From Candidatus Woesearchaeota archaeon (GTDB lineage: Archaea; Nanobdellota; Nanobdellia; Woesearchaeales; B29-G15), in the NCBI GenBank assembly GCA_017610005.1, contig JAFCCU010000007.1, positions 21,414-85,413 of the forward strand: a DNA stretch of 64,000 bases. Direction: 5' to 3'. Position 1 is the first letter of the stretch; each line of letters starts with the position of its first letter. Both the position numbers and the translations under genes were made by a program. Below are positions 51,397-61,820 of the stretch, piece after piece. The notes under the pieces were generated by a model that had not been told where the DNA came from, did no database searches, and saw only the letters and a program-made list of their open reading frames with translations.

Positions 51397-53139
51397 GTGA
51401 AAACAAAAATTTGGTTATTATTAATCTTAATTATTCTACAGTTCTTTTTGATTAATCATTATATGCCCATATCTGAAGTTATTACCCCTCAACCAATCGT
51501 AAATGATGATTATCCATTGCACCTTTATGATGTGCTGCTTCATAGAGAATCAATCCTCTCAGGTAATTCTGAATTTATTGTTTTTGGATATGGTCAGAAA
51601 GTGTTGTATGTGGCTGGATTGTACAAGTCAATGGGTGTGGCAATATTAAGTCTGATGTTTCCTATTAATGTTGTTGTATTCTTTAAGATTTATTTTTTTG
51701 CAATGTCTCTTTTTCTTCCTCTTTTAATATATTTTTCAGGTATCAATTTTGGCCTAGAAAAAAAAATAGCATTTATTTCCGGATTATTTTCAATAGTACT
51801 TTGGAATTTTTCCAATCCAATCCATTCAGAGGTTTATTATGGATTAATTCCTTACCTTTTTTTAATTCCAGTTTGGATTTTGGGTATCTCTTTTTTTAAC
51901 TTATTTAGGCAGGAAAAAAAGGAGAAGTATTTAATTATTGGTACAATCATTTTGGCCTACACATTTTTTATGCACCCTTTTTTCTGGGTTCTTTCAGTTC
52001 CAGCTATTTTTTTAATGTTTTTATTTTCAGGACCGAAGCATAGATTGGTGCTATTTGGAATAGTAGGAATCTTGATTGTAGTTGTAGTTCATATAGTTAT
52101 GTTTAGGGCAAGTATTAATCTCCCTTCTAAAGAACCAATGTTTCATCAAGGAAAACTTGATGCGCTAATCAGCGAGCTGATTTTTTCCCCTATTTACATA
52201 ATTTCCCTTATTCTAGGTATTTGGGGGGTGATTATTTCAAAAAATAAAAATTTTAAATTAATTGGAGGGGGAGGGATGATTTTCCTTTTTTGTTTAGGAT
52301 ATCTTGGAAATTATTTCCCTATTAATTTTCTTCAATTAAGTAGGGCCACGTTTGCGTTGTCTTTCCTTTGTACTATCCCTTCTGGGTTGGCGCTAATAAC
52401 AATTTTTCAAAAGAAAAAAGTTTTAGTAATTCTTGGAATATTTGCGTTAATCTACATTTTTATTTCGCCATATTCAATCACAGAGCAATGGGAAAAAACA
52501 ATTTCTACAGAAATTCCCCCTCATTTGGAAAGTTTGATTGATTGGATTAGGGAGAACGGTGAAGAGACAATTTTATTTGAGACATCTGGTGCCAAAACAA
52601 ATCATTTTTATCTTGGCCATATAAATATCCTATTTCCACAGATATTAAACATGGAGTTTGCAGGTAACCCTTACCCCTATATTGGTAGCTCAAATAATTT
52701 TTATTTTTCAAATTTTTACGAAGGAATTTTGCATGATTCGCCCATAAGTAATTACACTTGTAGTTCATTAAATAGGGTTTTCAATGTTTTTAAGATAAGA
52801 ACGATTGTTGCATTTACTCCAGAAAGTCAAAGTAAGTTTTTTGAATGTGGGTTTTTGGAATCTAAAACAATTAATGTTGAAAGTGGGGGAGAGATAAGGA
52901 TATACAAAATAAATTCTTCTCATCCAGAATTTTATGATGGAAAATCAAGTTTTACTTTTTCAAAGAGAATGATAAACTCCTCTTCTGAATTTGTTATATT
53001 GAGGCAGAGATATTACCCCTCATTAAAAACCCTTGAAGGCTTTAAGCTGTATCCTGTGAAGGTAAATATCTTTAATAATTATAGTATAGATTTTGTGAAA
53101 GTTGAAAATAATATGAAACCCTTCACTTTAACTAGCTAA
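51397..53139 (+). CDS. Polytopic membrane protein, GT-C glycosyltransferase-like
   Basis: From a GTG start, the 580-residue protein has about 11 hydrophobic helices, and between the first two an acidic-His motif VNDDYPLHLYD, where GT-C enzymes have their catalytic DD/ExD. The C-terminal 200 residues form an outer domain with several Asn-x-Ser/Thr sites and Cys. It probably moves a sugar from a polyprenyl phosphate to an outer target. The exact family is unknown. Confidence 0.6.
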   Translation: MKTKIWLLLILIILQFFLINHYMPISEVITPQPIVNDDYPLHLYDVLLHRESILSGNSEFIVFGYGQKVLYVAGLYKSMGVAILSLMFPINVVVFFKIYFFAMSLFLPLLIYFSGINFGLEKKIAFISGLFSIVLWNFSNPIHSEVYYGLIPYLFLIPVWILGISFFNLFRQEKKEKYLIIGTIILAYTFFMHPFFWVLSVPAIFLMFLFSGPKHRLVLFGIVGILIVVVVHIVMFRASINLPSKEPMFHQGKLDALISELIFSPIYIISLILGIWGVIISKNKNFKLIGGGGMIFLFCLGYLGNYFPINFLQLSRATFALSFLCTIPSGLALITIFQKKKVLVILGIFALIYIFISPYSITEQWEKTISTEIPPHLESLIDWIRENGEETILFETSGAKTNHFYLGHINILFPQILNMEFAGNPYPYIGSSNNFYFSNFYEGILHDSPISNYTCSSLNRVFNVFKIRTIVAFTPESQSKFFECGFLESKTINVESGGEIRIYKINSSHPEFYDGKSSFTFSKRMINSSSEFVILRQRYYPSLKTLEGFKLYPVKVNIFNNYSIDFVKVENNMKPFTLTS

Positions 53140-53335
53140 ACTTTTACATTCCTTTTTTTGGAACTATTGAAACTAGGAATAGCAGTTTAAGGCCCCTCGC
53201 AAAAGTAAAAATTTTTAATGGCTTACAAGATTTTTTATTAACTCCCTTAAGGAAATTTCAATAGAACAAAAGGTACTTCTTGCATTATCTGATTCTTCAC
53301 AAAAGCTTAAAAACCCTCCTTCTTTAATCAACTAC

Positions 53336-54355
53336 ATGGGCACAAAATTAAAAGAGTTAATTACTCCTAAATTAATTTCAATTGAAGACTTAAGTAATAA
53401 AATCTTAATTGTGGACGCTTTTAATGTACTTTATCAATTCTTAACTTCAATAAGGCAAATGGACGGTACTCCTCTTAAAACTTCAAAAGGGATTGTTACT
53501 TCCCATCTTGTTGGTCTATTTAACCGCACAACCAAATTAATGCTTGAAGGATTAAAGTTAGTATTTGTATTTGATGGTAAAAGTCCTGAATTAAAATATC
53601 AAGAAAGAGAAAGAAGAAAAGCATTAAAACTTGATGCAGAAGCAAAATATACTGCTGCAAAAGAAGCTCATGATGTAGAATCTATGAAGAAGTATGCTGC
53701 TCGTTCATCTAGATTAAATACTGAAATGATTGAAGATGCAAAAGCCCTTCTAGAAGCTTTAGGTGTTCCTGTAATACAGGCTCCAGGAGAAGGTGAAGCC
53801 CAGGCTGCATCAATGGTGTCTGATGGCCTTGGCTATGCAGTAGTCAGCGAGGATTATGATACTTTACTTTTTGGTGTTTCAAGATTAATTAAAGGATTAT
53901 CTATTTCAAGAAGAAAAAAAGAGAGGGATAAATTAAATTATAAAAAAAGTGAGATTTCAATGATTCATCTTGAAGATGTTTTAAATGAGCTTAAAATTAA
54001 TCAGGATCAATTAATTGTACTTGGAATATTAATTGGAACTGATTTTAATCCAGGAGGGATAAAAGGCATTGGCCCTAAAAAAGCGTTACAGCTTGTTCAA
54101 AATAAATCTTTTGAAGAAATTTTTTCAGTTGTTAATTGGGAATTTTCACATTCCTGGCAGGAGGTTTTTAAAATATTTAGTGAATCCAACACAGTTAAGG
54201 CGGATGTAACATGGGGGAAACTTGATAGAAAGAATATTACAGAATTACTTATCAATAAATTTGAGTTTTCTGAAAATGTAGTTAATAAGAAACTTGATTT
54301 ACTTGAAAAAAAACAAGGTCCAAAAGCTCAACAATCCTTGGGGGCATTTATATGA
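53336..54355 (+). CDS. fen: Flap endonuclease 1
   Basis: The 339-residue protein has the N domain (ILIVDAFNVLYQFL, VFVFDGKSPELK), the I domain (QAPGEGEAQAASM, VSEDYDTLLFG), the H3TH DNA-binding loop (GTDFNPGGIKGIGPKKAL) and a C-terminal PIP box (QQSLGAFI) for PCNA. All catalytic acids are present. It removes 5' flaps during Okazaki maturation and repair. The stop overlaps the Trm5 start (ATGA). Confidence 0.97.
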   Translation: MGTKLKELITPKLISIEDLSNKILIVDAFNVLYQFLTSIRQMDGTPLKTSKGIVTSHLVGLFNRTTKLMLEGLKLVFVFDGKSPELKYQERERRKALKLDAEAKYTAAKEAHDVESMKKYAARSSRLNTEMIEDAKALLEALGVPVIQAPGEGEAQAASMVSDGLGYAVVSEDYDTLLFGVSRLIKGLSISRRKKERDKLNYKKSEISMIHLEDVLNELKINQDQLIVLGILIGTDFNPGGIKGIGPKKALQLVQNKSFEEIFSVVNWEFSHSWQEVFKIFSESNTVKADVTWGKLDRKNITELLINKFEFSENVVNKKLDLLEKKQGPKAQQSLGAFI

Positions 54356-55350
54356 AATATGCACAAGTAAATAAGAAGTTAGCTGAAAAATTAAAAAAGT
54401 TTTTAGCAAAAAATAACCTAGGCGCAGAAGGGTTCCCTATAAAAATAACTAAAGAGGCCATTGCATTTGCTGTGACTAAGGAATTTAAATTTCAAGGAGT
54501 AACCTTTAAAGATTTTAAGGTTAAAGCACAAAAAAAAGAAAGTTTGCAAAGTCTTATGTCCTCAACAGAAATTGAACTATCTAAATTACCAACTGGGTTT
54601 GATACTGTTGGGGAAATTGCAATTCTGGATATTAATGAAAGTGTTAAAAAATATGAAAAAGAAATTGCAAGCAATATATTAAAACTTCATAATAATATAA
54701 CTACTGTTGTAAAAAAGGCCTCTGAACATGCTGGAGAATTTCGTTTACAAATGTATACACATTTGGCAGGGAAAAAGACACTGGTAACAATCCATAAAGA
54801 AAACAATGCAAGAATAAAATTAGATATTTCAAAAGTTTATTACTCTCCAAGATCTTCTACTGAAAGGTTAAGGGTAGCTAAACAAATTAAACCAGGAGAG
54901 AATGTGCTTGTCATGTTTTCAGGCTGTGGCCCATTTGTATTTGTTATTGCAAAAAATTCCAAGGCAAAAAATATTGTAGGAATTGAGCTTAATCCAGAAG
55001 GCCACAAATTTGCTCTTGAAAACAAAAAAATAAACAAGGTAGAAAATGTGGTTCTCCTTAATGGAGATGTAAGAAAAATTATCCCTACTTTAAATGAAAA
55101 ATTTGATAGAATAGTAATGCCCCTTCCAAAAACAGGAGAATTATTTTTAAAAGATGCAATTACCGTTGCAAAAAAGAATACAATAATCCACTTTTATGAC
55201 TTTGAAAATGAAGTGGGATTTATAAAAACAGCAAAAAAGAAAATTGAGAATAGGTTAGGGAAAAAAATCAAAGTTTTAAATGGAACATTGTGTGGCTCTT
55301 ATTCTCCTGCATTATCAAGAATTTGCATTGATTTTAAAGTTTTGAATTAA
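54352..55350 (+). CDS. trm5: tRNA (guanine-37-N1)-methyltransferase Trm5
   Basis: The 332-residue protein has an N-terminal domain (SKLPTGFDTVGEIAILDINE), the SAM motif VLVMFSGCGPFVFVIA with the usual SGxGPF, EL after the next strand, and RIVMPLPKTGEL in the (N/M)(L)P motif IV place. It methylates N1 of G37 next to anticodons, which would include the window's tRNA-Phe, and so protects against frameshifts. Confidence 0.93.
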   Translation: MKYAQVNKKLAEKLKKFLAKNNLGAEGFPIKITKEAIAFAVTKEFKFQGVTFKDFKVKAQKKESLQSLMSSTEIELSKLPTGFDTVGEIAILDINESVKKYEKEIASNILKLHNNITTVVKKASEHAGEFRLQMYTHLAGKKTLVTIHKENNARIKLDISKVYYSPRSSTERLRVAKQIKPGENVLVMFSGCGPFVFVIAKNSKAKNIVGIELNPEGHKFALENKKINKVENVVLLNGDVRKIIPTLNEKFDRIVMPLPKTGELFLKDAITVAKKNTIIHFYDFENEVGFIKTAKKKIENRLGKKIKVLNGTLCGSYSPALSRICIDFKVLN

Positions 55351-56047
55351 AATAATTAATCCACTCAATTACCTTTGATAATTCTTCAGCAAACCTTTGC
55401 TCTAATTTTTCTAATGATTGATCGTAGTACTCCTTATGGGTATTAAACTTTGAATGGGTATTAATTAATTTTTCTTTAAAGTCCTTGACGTCTCTTTCAG
55501 CTTTTTTTATTGACTCTTCTATTTTCTCTTTAGCTTCAGCTTCAACCCTTGCTAATTTACCAAGCACTTCTTTTTGGAAAGAATCAAGTTTTGCTTCAAC
55601 GCGTGCTAGTTCCTTAGGGATTTCATCTTTCTTTAAAACTCTTAGTTCCTCAATAAGTTCTTTTTTAACGATGTGGAGTTCAGTTTCTATTGGTTTTATA
55701 GGTGGGGCAGGGGCTTGGTTTTTTAGCTTATTTTCAATATCTTCAATTTTTCTAAGGATATCTTTTGTTTTTACTTCCAGTTTAGAATCTACATCTACTT
55801 TTGCATCTTTCTTAATTTGTATGATGTCTTCTTTTAACTCTTTTATAAAATTAGAACTAACTTGGGACTTTTTATGGGATTCAAATGAATCTTTTAGTTG
55901 TTTAAATTCAGTGGAATAAAGTTTTTCTAGATTAACAAGTCTAATTTTTAATTCACTTGGTTTTCTTGGAGCAATAGGTTTTCTATTTACCTTCTTTCTT
56001 ATACTCCCTACTTTTGGGGGGTCTGGGATAATTGGTAATTCTTTCAT
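55334..56047 (-). CDS. Coiled-coil protein with a C-terminal WI.Y motif
   Basis: The 237-residue protein is basic/Pro-rich at the start (PDPPKVGSIRKKVNRKPIAP), then one long coiled coil. It ends EELSKVIEWINYFNSKL. The neighbouring 874-residue protein ends KTGKWIEYINRNMK, so both share a terminal K..(E/K)WI.Y.N box. The genes overlap by 4 nt. A filament or membrane-linking role is possible but not shown. Confidence 0.7.
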   Translation of the reverse strand: MKELPIIPDPPKVGSIRKKVNRKPIAPRKPSELKIRLVNLEKLYSTEFKQLKDSFESHKKSQVSSNFIKELKEDIIQIKKDAKVDVDSKLEVKTKDILRKIEDIENKLKNQAPAPPIKPIETELHIVKKELIEELRVLKKDEIPKELARVEAKLDSFQKEVLGKLARVEAEAKEKIEESIKKAERDVKDFKEKLINTHSKFNTHKEYYDQSLEKLEQRFAEELSKVIEWINYFNSKL

Positions 56048-58668
56048 TTCATATTCCTGTTAATATATTCAATCCACTTGCCAGTCTTTTTGAGTTGTTC
56101 TAAACAATAATCTTGGAATTCCTCAAAAGATTCAGCTTTTTTACTGGTCTTTTCAATTCTCTTATTTAAGCCTTCAATATGTGCTCCGATTGTGGAGAAT
56201 TGTTGGTTCACGCCTCTTGTGCCAGGTACGACTTTGATATTTTTATCCATATCTTTGATAATTTCTGCAAACGAATCAACTTTTTTATTTATTTCTTTAA
56301 TCCCTGTTTTCATGAAATTCAGTTGATTAGCACTTACAGTTGAACCTTCATATGATTTTATCTCTTCTTCAATTCTGTTAATTTTGCGCTTCAGGTTTGA
56401 AATATTTGGGTTATTTGTTCTTTTTGAAATATTCTTAACTTGTTCTGCCAAAATTTCGATTCTTCCATCCATCATTTTAATTGCAGAAGTTGAGTCTTTT
56501 AGAATCCTGCTATCTTTGGCTAATCCATTTAACTTACTCCCAAATTCTTTCTTACTTATGGCTCCCCTCATTTTAATAGAGGGTAAGGACTTTGTTCTTT
56601 TCATTGTCCTTAATATTTCTTCAAAAGAATCAACTCGTTTTGTAACATCTTTAAATCCTTTTTTAATGAAATTTAATTGATCAACATTAACTGCATTTCC
56701 AATGAATGTATCAATTTCCTGCCACATTTTCTTTAATTCTTTTTTTAGTTGAGGCACATCACTATTAGTTCCTTTAGACAATCCAGAGTAAAGCCCATCA
56801 AGTCTTGCATTAACTTCAATTAATCCATGTTTTAATGGACTTAGATTTGCATTTGTTGCAACACGTTTTGTTAAACCAATAAAATCCCTTCTTAATTTTC
56901 CGATTTCTTTTGTATCAATAATCTTTTTATTTGCAATTACAAGTTTTTCTTCAAGGAGAGCCATTTGTTCTGTTATTGGCTTTAATTCTTTTTTAGATAA
57001 AATCCCATTCTTAAGTGTTGCTAACTCTTCTTTTATTTGCATAATGTCTCTAGTATTGCTCATCTTTGGAGCACGTTTTACAACTGCAGTTACCCTTGAA
57101 TCAATATTTTCTAATTTTCTTCTTAATGTTTCAAATTCAGTTGTTTTTACAAATTCTTTTGGTGATTGTTTTATTACTGGAGTCTTTGGAAGGGTCTTTA
57201 GTTTTTCAATATCTTCTCTTAGTGAAGTTACACATTCAATTTCTTTTCCTAATCTTAGAAGTTCTTTATCCACTTTAGGATTTTGCATAGTAATTGGTTT
57301 ACCTGTTGCAGCTTTGATTACTTCTTTTCGGATAGTTGAAATTTGCTTTTCAAGGTCTAAAATCTTTTCTTGAAGTGGCCTTACATCAGTATTGCCTGAG
57401 ATTCTTTCAAGACTAGCCTTTAAACGCTTTAATTCACGATCAATTTTCGGATTAGTTACATTAATTGGCTTACCTTTTATTGCCCTTAAAAAGTCATATG
57501 AAACACTATCAAGTTCTTTACTTAAGACCTTAAGTTGAGATTGGATGGGTTCTAAGTGACCAATTGTAGCCGATCTTTTTGAAAGAAGGGAGTACTCTTG
57601 TTTAAGCTGTCTTATGTCATTTCTTTGAGCGTCAACTTGTGCCACAAAATTATCAGGTATTGATGGAATATCTGACATGTTTTTATCAAAAGTTTCAATG
57701 GCCCTCATTCGAGATGTTAATCCATCAATCTTGTCTCTAAGCTCTGTTTCCAAGACTGAAACATATTCTTGACTTGCAATTTCACTATTCATTTCATCAA
57801 TCTGGTTGGCAAGAGTCTCCAATTTTTTATCAAATGTAAGTTTTAAGGATGCCTCTCCGGGTTCAGAAGTTTTTATTCCAGTATGTTCAAGCACACTTAC
57901 TTTGGCTTTTAATTTTGCAAGCGAAGTACTTGTTTGATCAACAGTTCTATGAACATTATCTAGTGCCTTATTTAGTCTTCCAGTAAGTTCTGTTTCAAAT
58001 GTTTCAAGTGAAGCATACTTTGTTGATTTTAGTGATTTAAGAATCTCTTTTGCTTCTAATACTGAGTCTTGTAATTCATCAGAATTGATACTTGGTTTTT
58101 CTTGCTTTTCAAGCTTTCTTATTGCACTGTCAAGTTCATCAAGCCTATCTCTTAAGTCTTCATTGTCATCGCTTTTTTTTGTTAATAATGGTTTATGGAG
58201 CTTCTCAACTTTTACACCACTAACTGCTTTTTTGATTTTTTCATCAATCTCTTGATTTAAGTGAGATAGATCAACACCTCCCTCAAGTTCTTTAATATTT
58301 GTAACATTATCTTCAATTCTTCCATCAAGGGTAGCAAGAGCCTCTCTTAAACTCTCACGAATAGACTCATCTGACTCATTAATCTTTGATGTTATAAGAT
58401 CTTCAAAACTTTCACTAGGCTTCAGCCCCTTAGATTTTTCAAGCATTGACTGAAGTTCTAATTTATAATCAGCAGGATTAGGAGAATTACTCTCAATTAA
58501 TTCTTTAACTTTTTTTTCAAAATTGGCAATAAAATCAAAAACTTGAGCATTTAATTTTTCGCTTGTTGCAATCTTATTTGTTAGGGCATCAACTTTTTTA
58601 TTTAATAAAGTTAAATCTGGAGAACTAGATCCAACTGTCTCTACTTGATCACCCCTTTTACCAAACAT
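56044..58668 (-). CDS. Giant coiled-coil protein with internal repeats
   Basis: The 874-residue protein is nearly all coiled coil and has internal duplications: KPINVTNPKIDRELKRLKAS and KPITMQNPKVDKELLRLGKE, each near a VI/RAIKG or VIKAATG lead, and recurring GRIE/KRV...F..I units. It has no catalytic motif. The C-terminus has the WIEYINRN box shared with its partner. It resembles cytoskeleton-like or tether proteins of archaea with very long coils. Confidence 0.75.
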   Translation of the reverse strand: MFGKRGDQVETVGSSSPDLTLLNKKVDALTNKIATSEKLNAQVFDFIANFEKKVKELIESNSPNPADYKLELQSMLEKSKGLKPSESFEDLITSKINESDESIRESLREALATLDGRIEDNVTNIKELEGGVDLSHLNQEIDEKIKKAVSGVKVEKLHKPLLTKKSDDNEDLRDRLDELDSAIRKLEKQEKPSINSDELQDSVLEAKEILKSLKSTKYASLETFETELTGRLNKALDNVHRTVDQTSTSLAKLKAKVSVLEHTGIKTSEPGEASLKLTFDKKLETLANQIDEMNSEIASQEYVSVLETELRDKIDGLTSRMRAIETFDKNMSDIPSIPDNFVAQVDAQRNDIRQLKQEYSLLSKRSATIGHLEPIQSQLKVLSKELDSVSYDFLRAIKGKPINVTNPKIDRELKRLKASLERISGNTDVRPLQEKILDLEKQISTIRKEVIKAATGKPITMQNPKVDKELLRLGKEIECVTSLREDIEKLKTLPKTPVIKQSPKEFVKTTEFETLRRKLENIDSRVTAVVKRAPKMSNTRDIMQIKEELATLKNGILSKKELKPITEQMALLEEKLVIANKKIIDTKEIGKLRRDFIGLTKRVATNANLSPLKHGLIEVNARLDGLYSGLSKGTNSDVPQLKKELKKMWQEIDTFIGNAVNVDQLNFIKKGFKDVTKRVDSFEEILRTMKRTKSLPSIKMRGAISKKEFGSKLNGLAKDSRILKDSTSAIKMMDGRIEILAEQVKNISKRTNNPNISNLKRKINRIEEEIKSYEGSTVSANQLNFMKTGIKEINKKVDSFAEIIKDMDKNIKVVPGTRGVNQQFSTIGAHIEGLNKRIEKTSKKAESFEEFQDYCLEQLKKTGKWIEYINRNMK

Positions 58669-58725
58669 AGTAATTCCTCTTGAGATTAATGATCCTGTCG
58701 ACTATAAAAAGTTTGTTCACTACTA

Positions 58726-60429
58726 TCAAATGTTCAATTCCACTTCTTCAACCTCTCCAATAGTGATATCTGAGAGGTCTGTGGCATTATCAATCCCTTT
58801 GATTCTAACTATCGTATCATTGATTTCATAGACGATAGTGTAGAGTTTTCCCGCTTCAGTTACTTCAATAAATGATAAGAATGGGAAAAGATTCACAAAT
58901 TCATTTAGGAGAGGTTCTTCATTTAATTTTCTAACCTTAATATTAAATTCATTTGACTTTGTAATATTTTGAATGTTTGACGCATAAATTGATGCTTTTT
59001 CACTGCCAGTAAAACCATCTTCTGGGTTAAAAAAAACTTTCCCAGATTCAATTTGCATCCTAATACCCTCTGGTTGTTCTACAGTATAACTTAAATTTGT
59101 ACCAGTAAAATAATCTGATAAAATTAATGAGAAACTTCTATTTTGTTCAATAATAATATCTGGGATATTTTGAATTAAAGTTGGTTGCACATATTCAATC
59201 ATTGTTTGAAATATATAATCTATAGAGGTTAGAGTTAATGTTCCTTCTCCTTCTATTTCAATGATTAATTTAATCCCACTTGCATTCATTTCTAATTCAC
59301 AAGTCTCTTTACATTCATCAGAAAATCTTATTATTGGATTTTCTGGGTCTGGAGTCTGCAGTCCGGAGTCTGCAGTATTGTTGGATTCAGTTTCATTTAT
59401 CGTTGGGGTTTCTGTATCGTTAATAATTGGGGTGATTGATCCTCCTCCTGAGTCCGGAGTCTGCAGTCCGGAGTCTGCAGTATCAGGTTCTTCAGTTTCA
59501 TTTATCGTTGGTACTTCTGTCTCGTTAATTACTAGCACTTCAGTTTCATTTATTATGGGTTCTTCAACTGGACTTTCTGTCTCATTTCCTGCTTCTACAA
59601 TTGGCTCTTCAGTCTCATTTATTATATTCTCACCCGGACTTTCTTCCACAGTTTCTGTTTGGGCCTCTAGTTCTTCACTTGGCACATCAACAACTTCTTC
59701 TGGTTCTTCTTCAACAGGATCTTCCTCAATACTTGGTGCTTCACTTGTTTCATCCCCAGACTCTTCAACAACTTCTTTTGACTCTTCTTCAACCGGAGGC
59801 TCACTTGCCTCTTCTCCAGATTCCTCTAGAGTATCTTCCACAACTGGTTCTTCCACTGGAGCATCTTCATTAGGTACTTCCTCTACTGGACTTTCTTCAG
59901 CAGGAGATTCACTTGCATCTTCTTCAGACTCCGCACTTTCTTCAACAGGACTTTCACTAACCTCTGGACTTGATTCTTCAGCAGGTGCTTCACTTGTTTC
60001 TTCCACCAGCTCTTCTTCTCCTGACTCCAGACTGCTAACTCCAGACTCCGTCCCTAAATCAGAAATTACATTTCCTGTGATTAATGATCCTCCAATTTCT
60101 TCAACAGGCTCTTCAACAATCTCTCCGACATCTGAAGTGTCAAGTATTAGTAAATTTCCTTCTGGGCGCTCAAGATAAACACGAGCTTTTCCAGCACCCA
60201 CAAATTCTCCGTTTACATCTAGCCCTTGCAAAATCCCTAAATCCTCAAGTTCAACATAATAATCAGCATTTTCAGAAAAACTTTCATCTACATCTATGGT
60301 GAATTCCACACTCGGAGAAAAGATAACTAAACCCACAATTCCCTTGCCCCCAAAGTAAAGCAAAGCAAAAATTGCTGCAGCAATTACAATATATTTTAAG
60401 GCAGTTGAATATTCCTTAGGTACCCTCAT
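58726..60429 (-). CDS. Membrane-anchored acidic surface protein
   Basis: A helix (LKYIVIAAAIFALLYFGGKG) anchors the protein. A beta-rich part (FTIDVDESFSENADYYVELE) follows, then about 230 acidic residues of EEP/SEAP repeats with INETE units (many Asn-x-Thr sites) and a beta-sandwich end (NIPDIIIEQNRSFSLILSDY). The linker includes TADSGLQTPDSGGG and NTADSGLQTPDPEN, both encoded by the dispersed GGAGTCTG-type simple repeat. It is the first gene of a run with the two coiled-coil proteins. Confidence 0.72.
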   Translation of the reverse strand: MRVPKEYSTALKYIVIAAAIFALLYFGGKGIVGLVIFSPSVEFTIDVDESFSENADYYVELEDLGILQGLDVNGEFVGAGKARVYLERPEGNLLILDTSDVGEIVEEPVEEIGGSLITGNVISDLGTESGVSSLESGEEELVEETSEAPAEESSPEVSESPVEESAESEEDASESPAEESPVEEVPNEDAPVEEPVVEDTLEESGEEASEPPVEEESKEVVEESGDETSEAPSIEEDPVEEEPEEVVDVPSEELEAQTETVEESPGENIINETEEPIVEAGNETESPVEEPIINETEVLVINETEVPTINETEEPDTADSGLQTPDSGGGSITPIINDTETPTINETESNNTADSGLQTPDPENPIIRFSDECKETCELEMNASGIKLIIEIEGEGTLTLTSIDYIFQTMIEYVQPTLIQNIPDIIIEQNRSFSLILSDYFTGTNLSYTVEQPEGIRMQIESGKVFFNPEDGFTGSEKASIYASNIQNITKSNEFNIKVRKLNEEPLLNEFVNLFPFLSFIEVTEAGKLYTIVYEINDTIVRIKGIDNATDLSDITIGEVEEVELNI

Positions 60430-60545
60430 TGACCAGAAAAGAGATTATGATTATTTAAAACTTGCGAAATATTCAAGCTTGATTTTTGTTTTAACTAATC
60501 TCCCAAGGCGAAACTATTTATACTAGTTTATTACAAATAGGACTT

Positions 60546-61820
60546 ATGAGACAGGACTATATTCAACGAACTTATAACCCAAAAAATACTGACTTAGTTG
60601 CCGAATATTTCATTGAGGCAGCAAAAGGGTTCACCTTGCCTGAAGTTGCCAATGCAGTTGCAGGAGAAAGTTCAATTGATACTTGGACAGATATTAAAAC
60701 ACTAAACCCAGCGTTAGCTAAGCGTCTTAAACCCCATGTGTTTTACATTCAAGGAAACATTGTCAAAATTGCTTATAATCATGAACTCTTTGAGCCTGGT
60801 TCAGTTGCCCAGATATTAAGCTCAATTGCTGGAAATATTCTAAGTATGAAGATGGTTAAGAATATTAAACTATTAGATTTTCACTTGCCAAAATTATTTG
60901 TTAGTTCTTTTCTTGGGCCATTGTTTGGAATTGAAGGAATTAGAAAAGTCTTAAAGGTTCCTAAAAGACCTCTTATTGGTACAATTGTTAAACCAAAAAC
61001 AGGGCTTACTCCAAAAGAACATGCTACAGTTGCTTATAACTCCTGGCTAGGGGGTTTAGATTTAGTTAAAGATGATGAGAATTTAACTAATCAGGGGTTT
61101 AACCCATTTAAAGAAAGGGTAAAACAAACATTAAGGGCGAGAGATATTGTTGAAAAAGCCACTAAGGAAAGAAAAGCTTACATGGCAAACATCACCGCAG
61201 GCACAACTGAAGAGATGATTAAACGAGCAGAGTATGTAAAATCTTTGGGTGGAAGGTATGTAATGGTAGATATTATTACAAGTGGATGGACTGCCTTACA
61301 ATCTTTAAGAATTGCAAATAAGAAATTAAAATTAATTTTGCACGGGCACAGGTGCATGCATTCAGCAATTACTAGAAATGAAAAACATGGAATTTCAATG
61401 CTTGCAATTGCAAAGTTAACAAGGCTTGTTGGCTTTGATCAATTGCATACTGGAACAATAATTGGTAAAATGGAAGGAAAAAGAAGAGAGATTCTTGATA
61501 TTGATTATGAGATGGAACACCAAAATGTTGAAGAGAATAATATCAATCGGGTGTTAAGACAAAAATGGTATGATTTAAAATCATTAATGCCTGTGGCCAG
61601 TGGAGGTATTCAACCTTGCATGATCCCGGAACTTTATGCAAATTTTGGGAATGATATAATAATGCAATTTGGTGGGGGAGTTCATGCTCACCCAGATGGC
61701 ACATTGGCAGGCGCTTCAGCTGCAAGAGAAGCATTAACTGCAACTCTTAAAAAAATTCCATTAAAAGAGCATGCAAAGAATCATCCAGAATTAATGGCAG
61801 CACTTAAAAAATGGGGTTAA
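60546..61820 (+). CDS. rbcL: Form III ribulose-bisphosphate carboxylase
   Basis: The 424-residue protein has the archaeal order: KPKTGLTPKEHA, GGLDLVKDDENLTNQ with the carbamylated Lys and metal acids, HGHRCMHSAITR, loop-6 HTGTIIGKMEG with its Lys, SGGIQPCMIP and QFGGGVHAHPDG. It fits form III. Such enzymes process ribulose bisphosphate from AMP/nucleoside salvage into 3-phosphoglycerate. The expected AMP phosphorylase and R15P isomerase genes are not in this window. A TATA-like TTTATACTAG lies 25 bp upstream. Confidence 0.94.
   Translation: MRQDYIQRTYNPKNTDLVAEYFIEAAKGFTLPEVANAVAGESSIDTWTDIKTLNPALAKRLKPHVFYIQGNIVKIAYNHELFEPGSVAQILSSIAGNILSMKMVKNIKLLDFHLPKLFVSSFLGPLFGIEGIRKVLKVPKRPLIGTIVKPKTGLTPKEHATVAYNSWLGGLDLVKDDENLTNQGFNPFKERVKQTLRARDIVEKATKERKAYMANITAGTTEEMIKRAEYVKSLGGRYVMVDIITSGWTALQSLRIANKKLKLILHGHRCMHSAITRNEKHGISMLAIAKLTRLVGFDQLHTGTIIGKMEGKRREILDIDYEMEHQNVEENNINRVLRQKWYDLKSLMPVASGGIQPCMIPELYANFGNDIIMQFGGGVHAHPDGTLAGASAAREALTATLKKIPLKEHAKNHPELMAALKKWG

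Noticed and set aside
57044-57373. Plus-strand ORF of 109 residues
   Set aside because: It is a shadow of the 874-residue coiled-coil gene and has no independent start signal.
59261-60178. 305-residue plus-strand ORF in the track
   Set aside because: It is the complement of the acidic repeat region of the surface protein gene; its Ser-rich product mirrors the EEP/SEAP codons.
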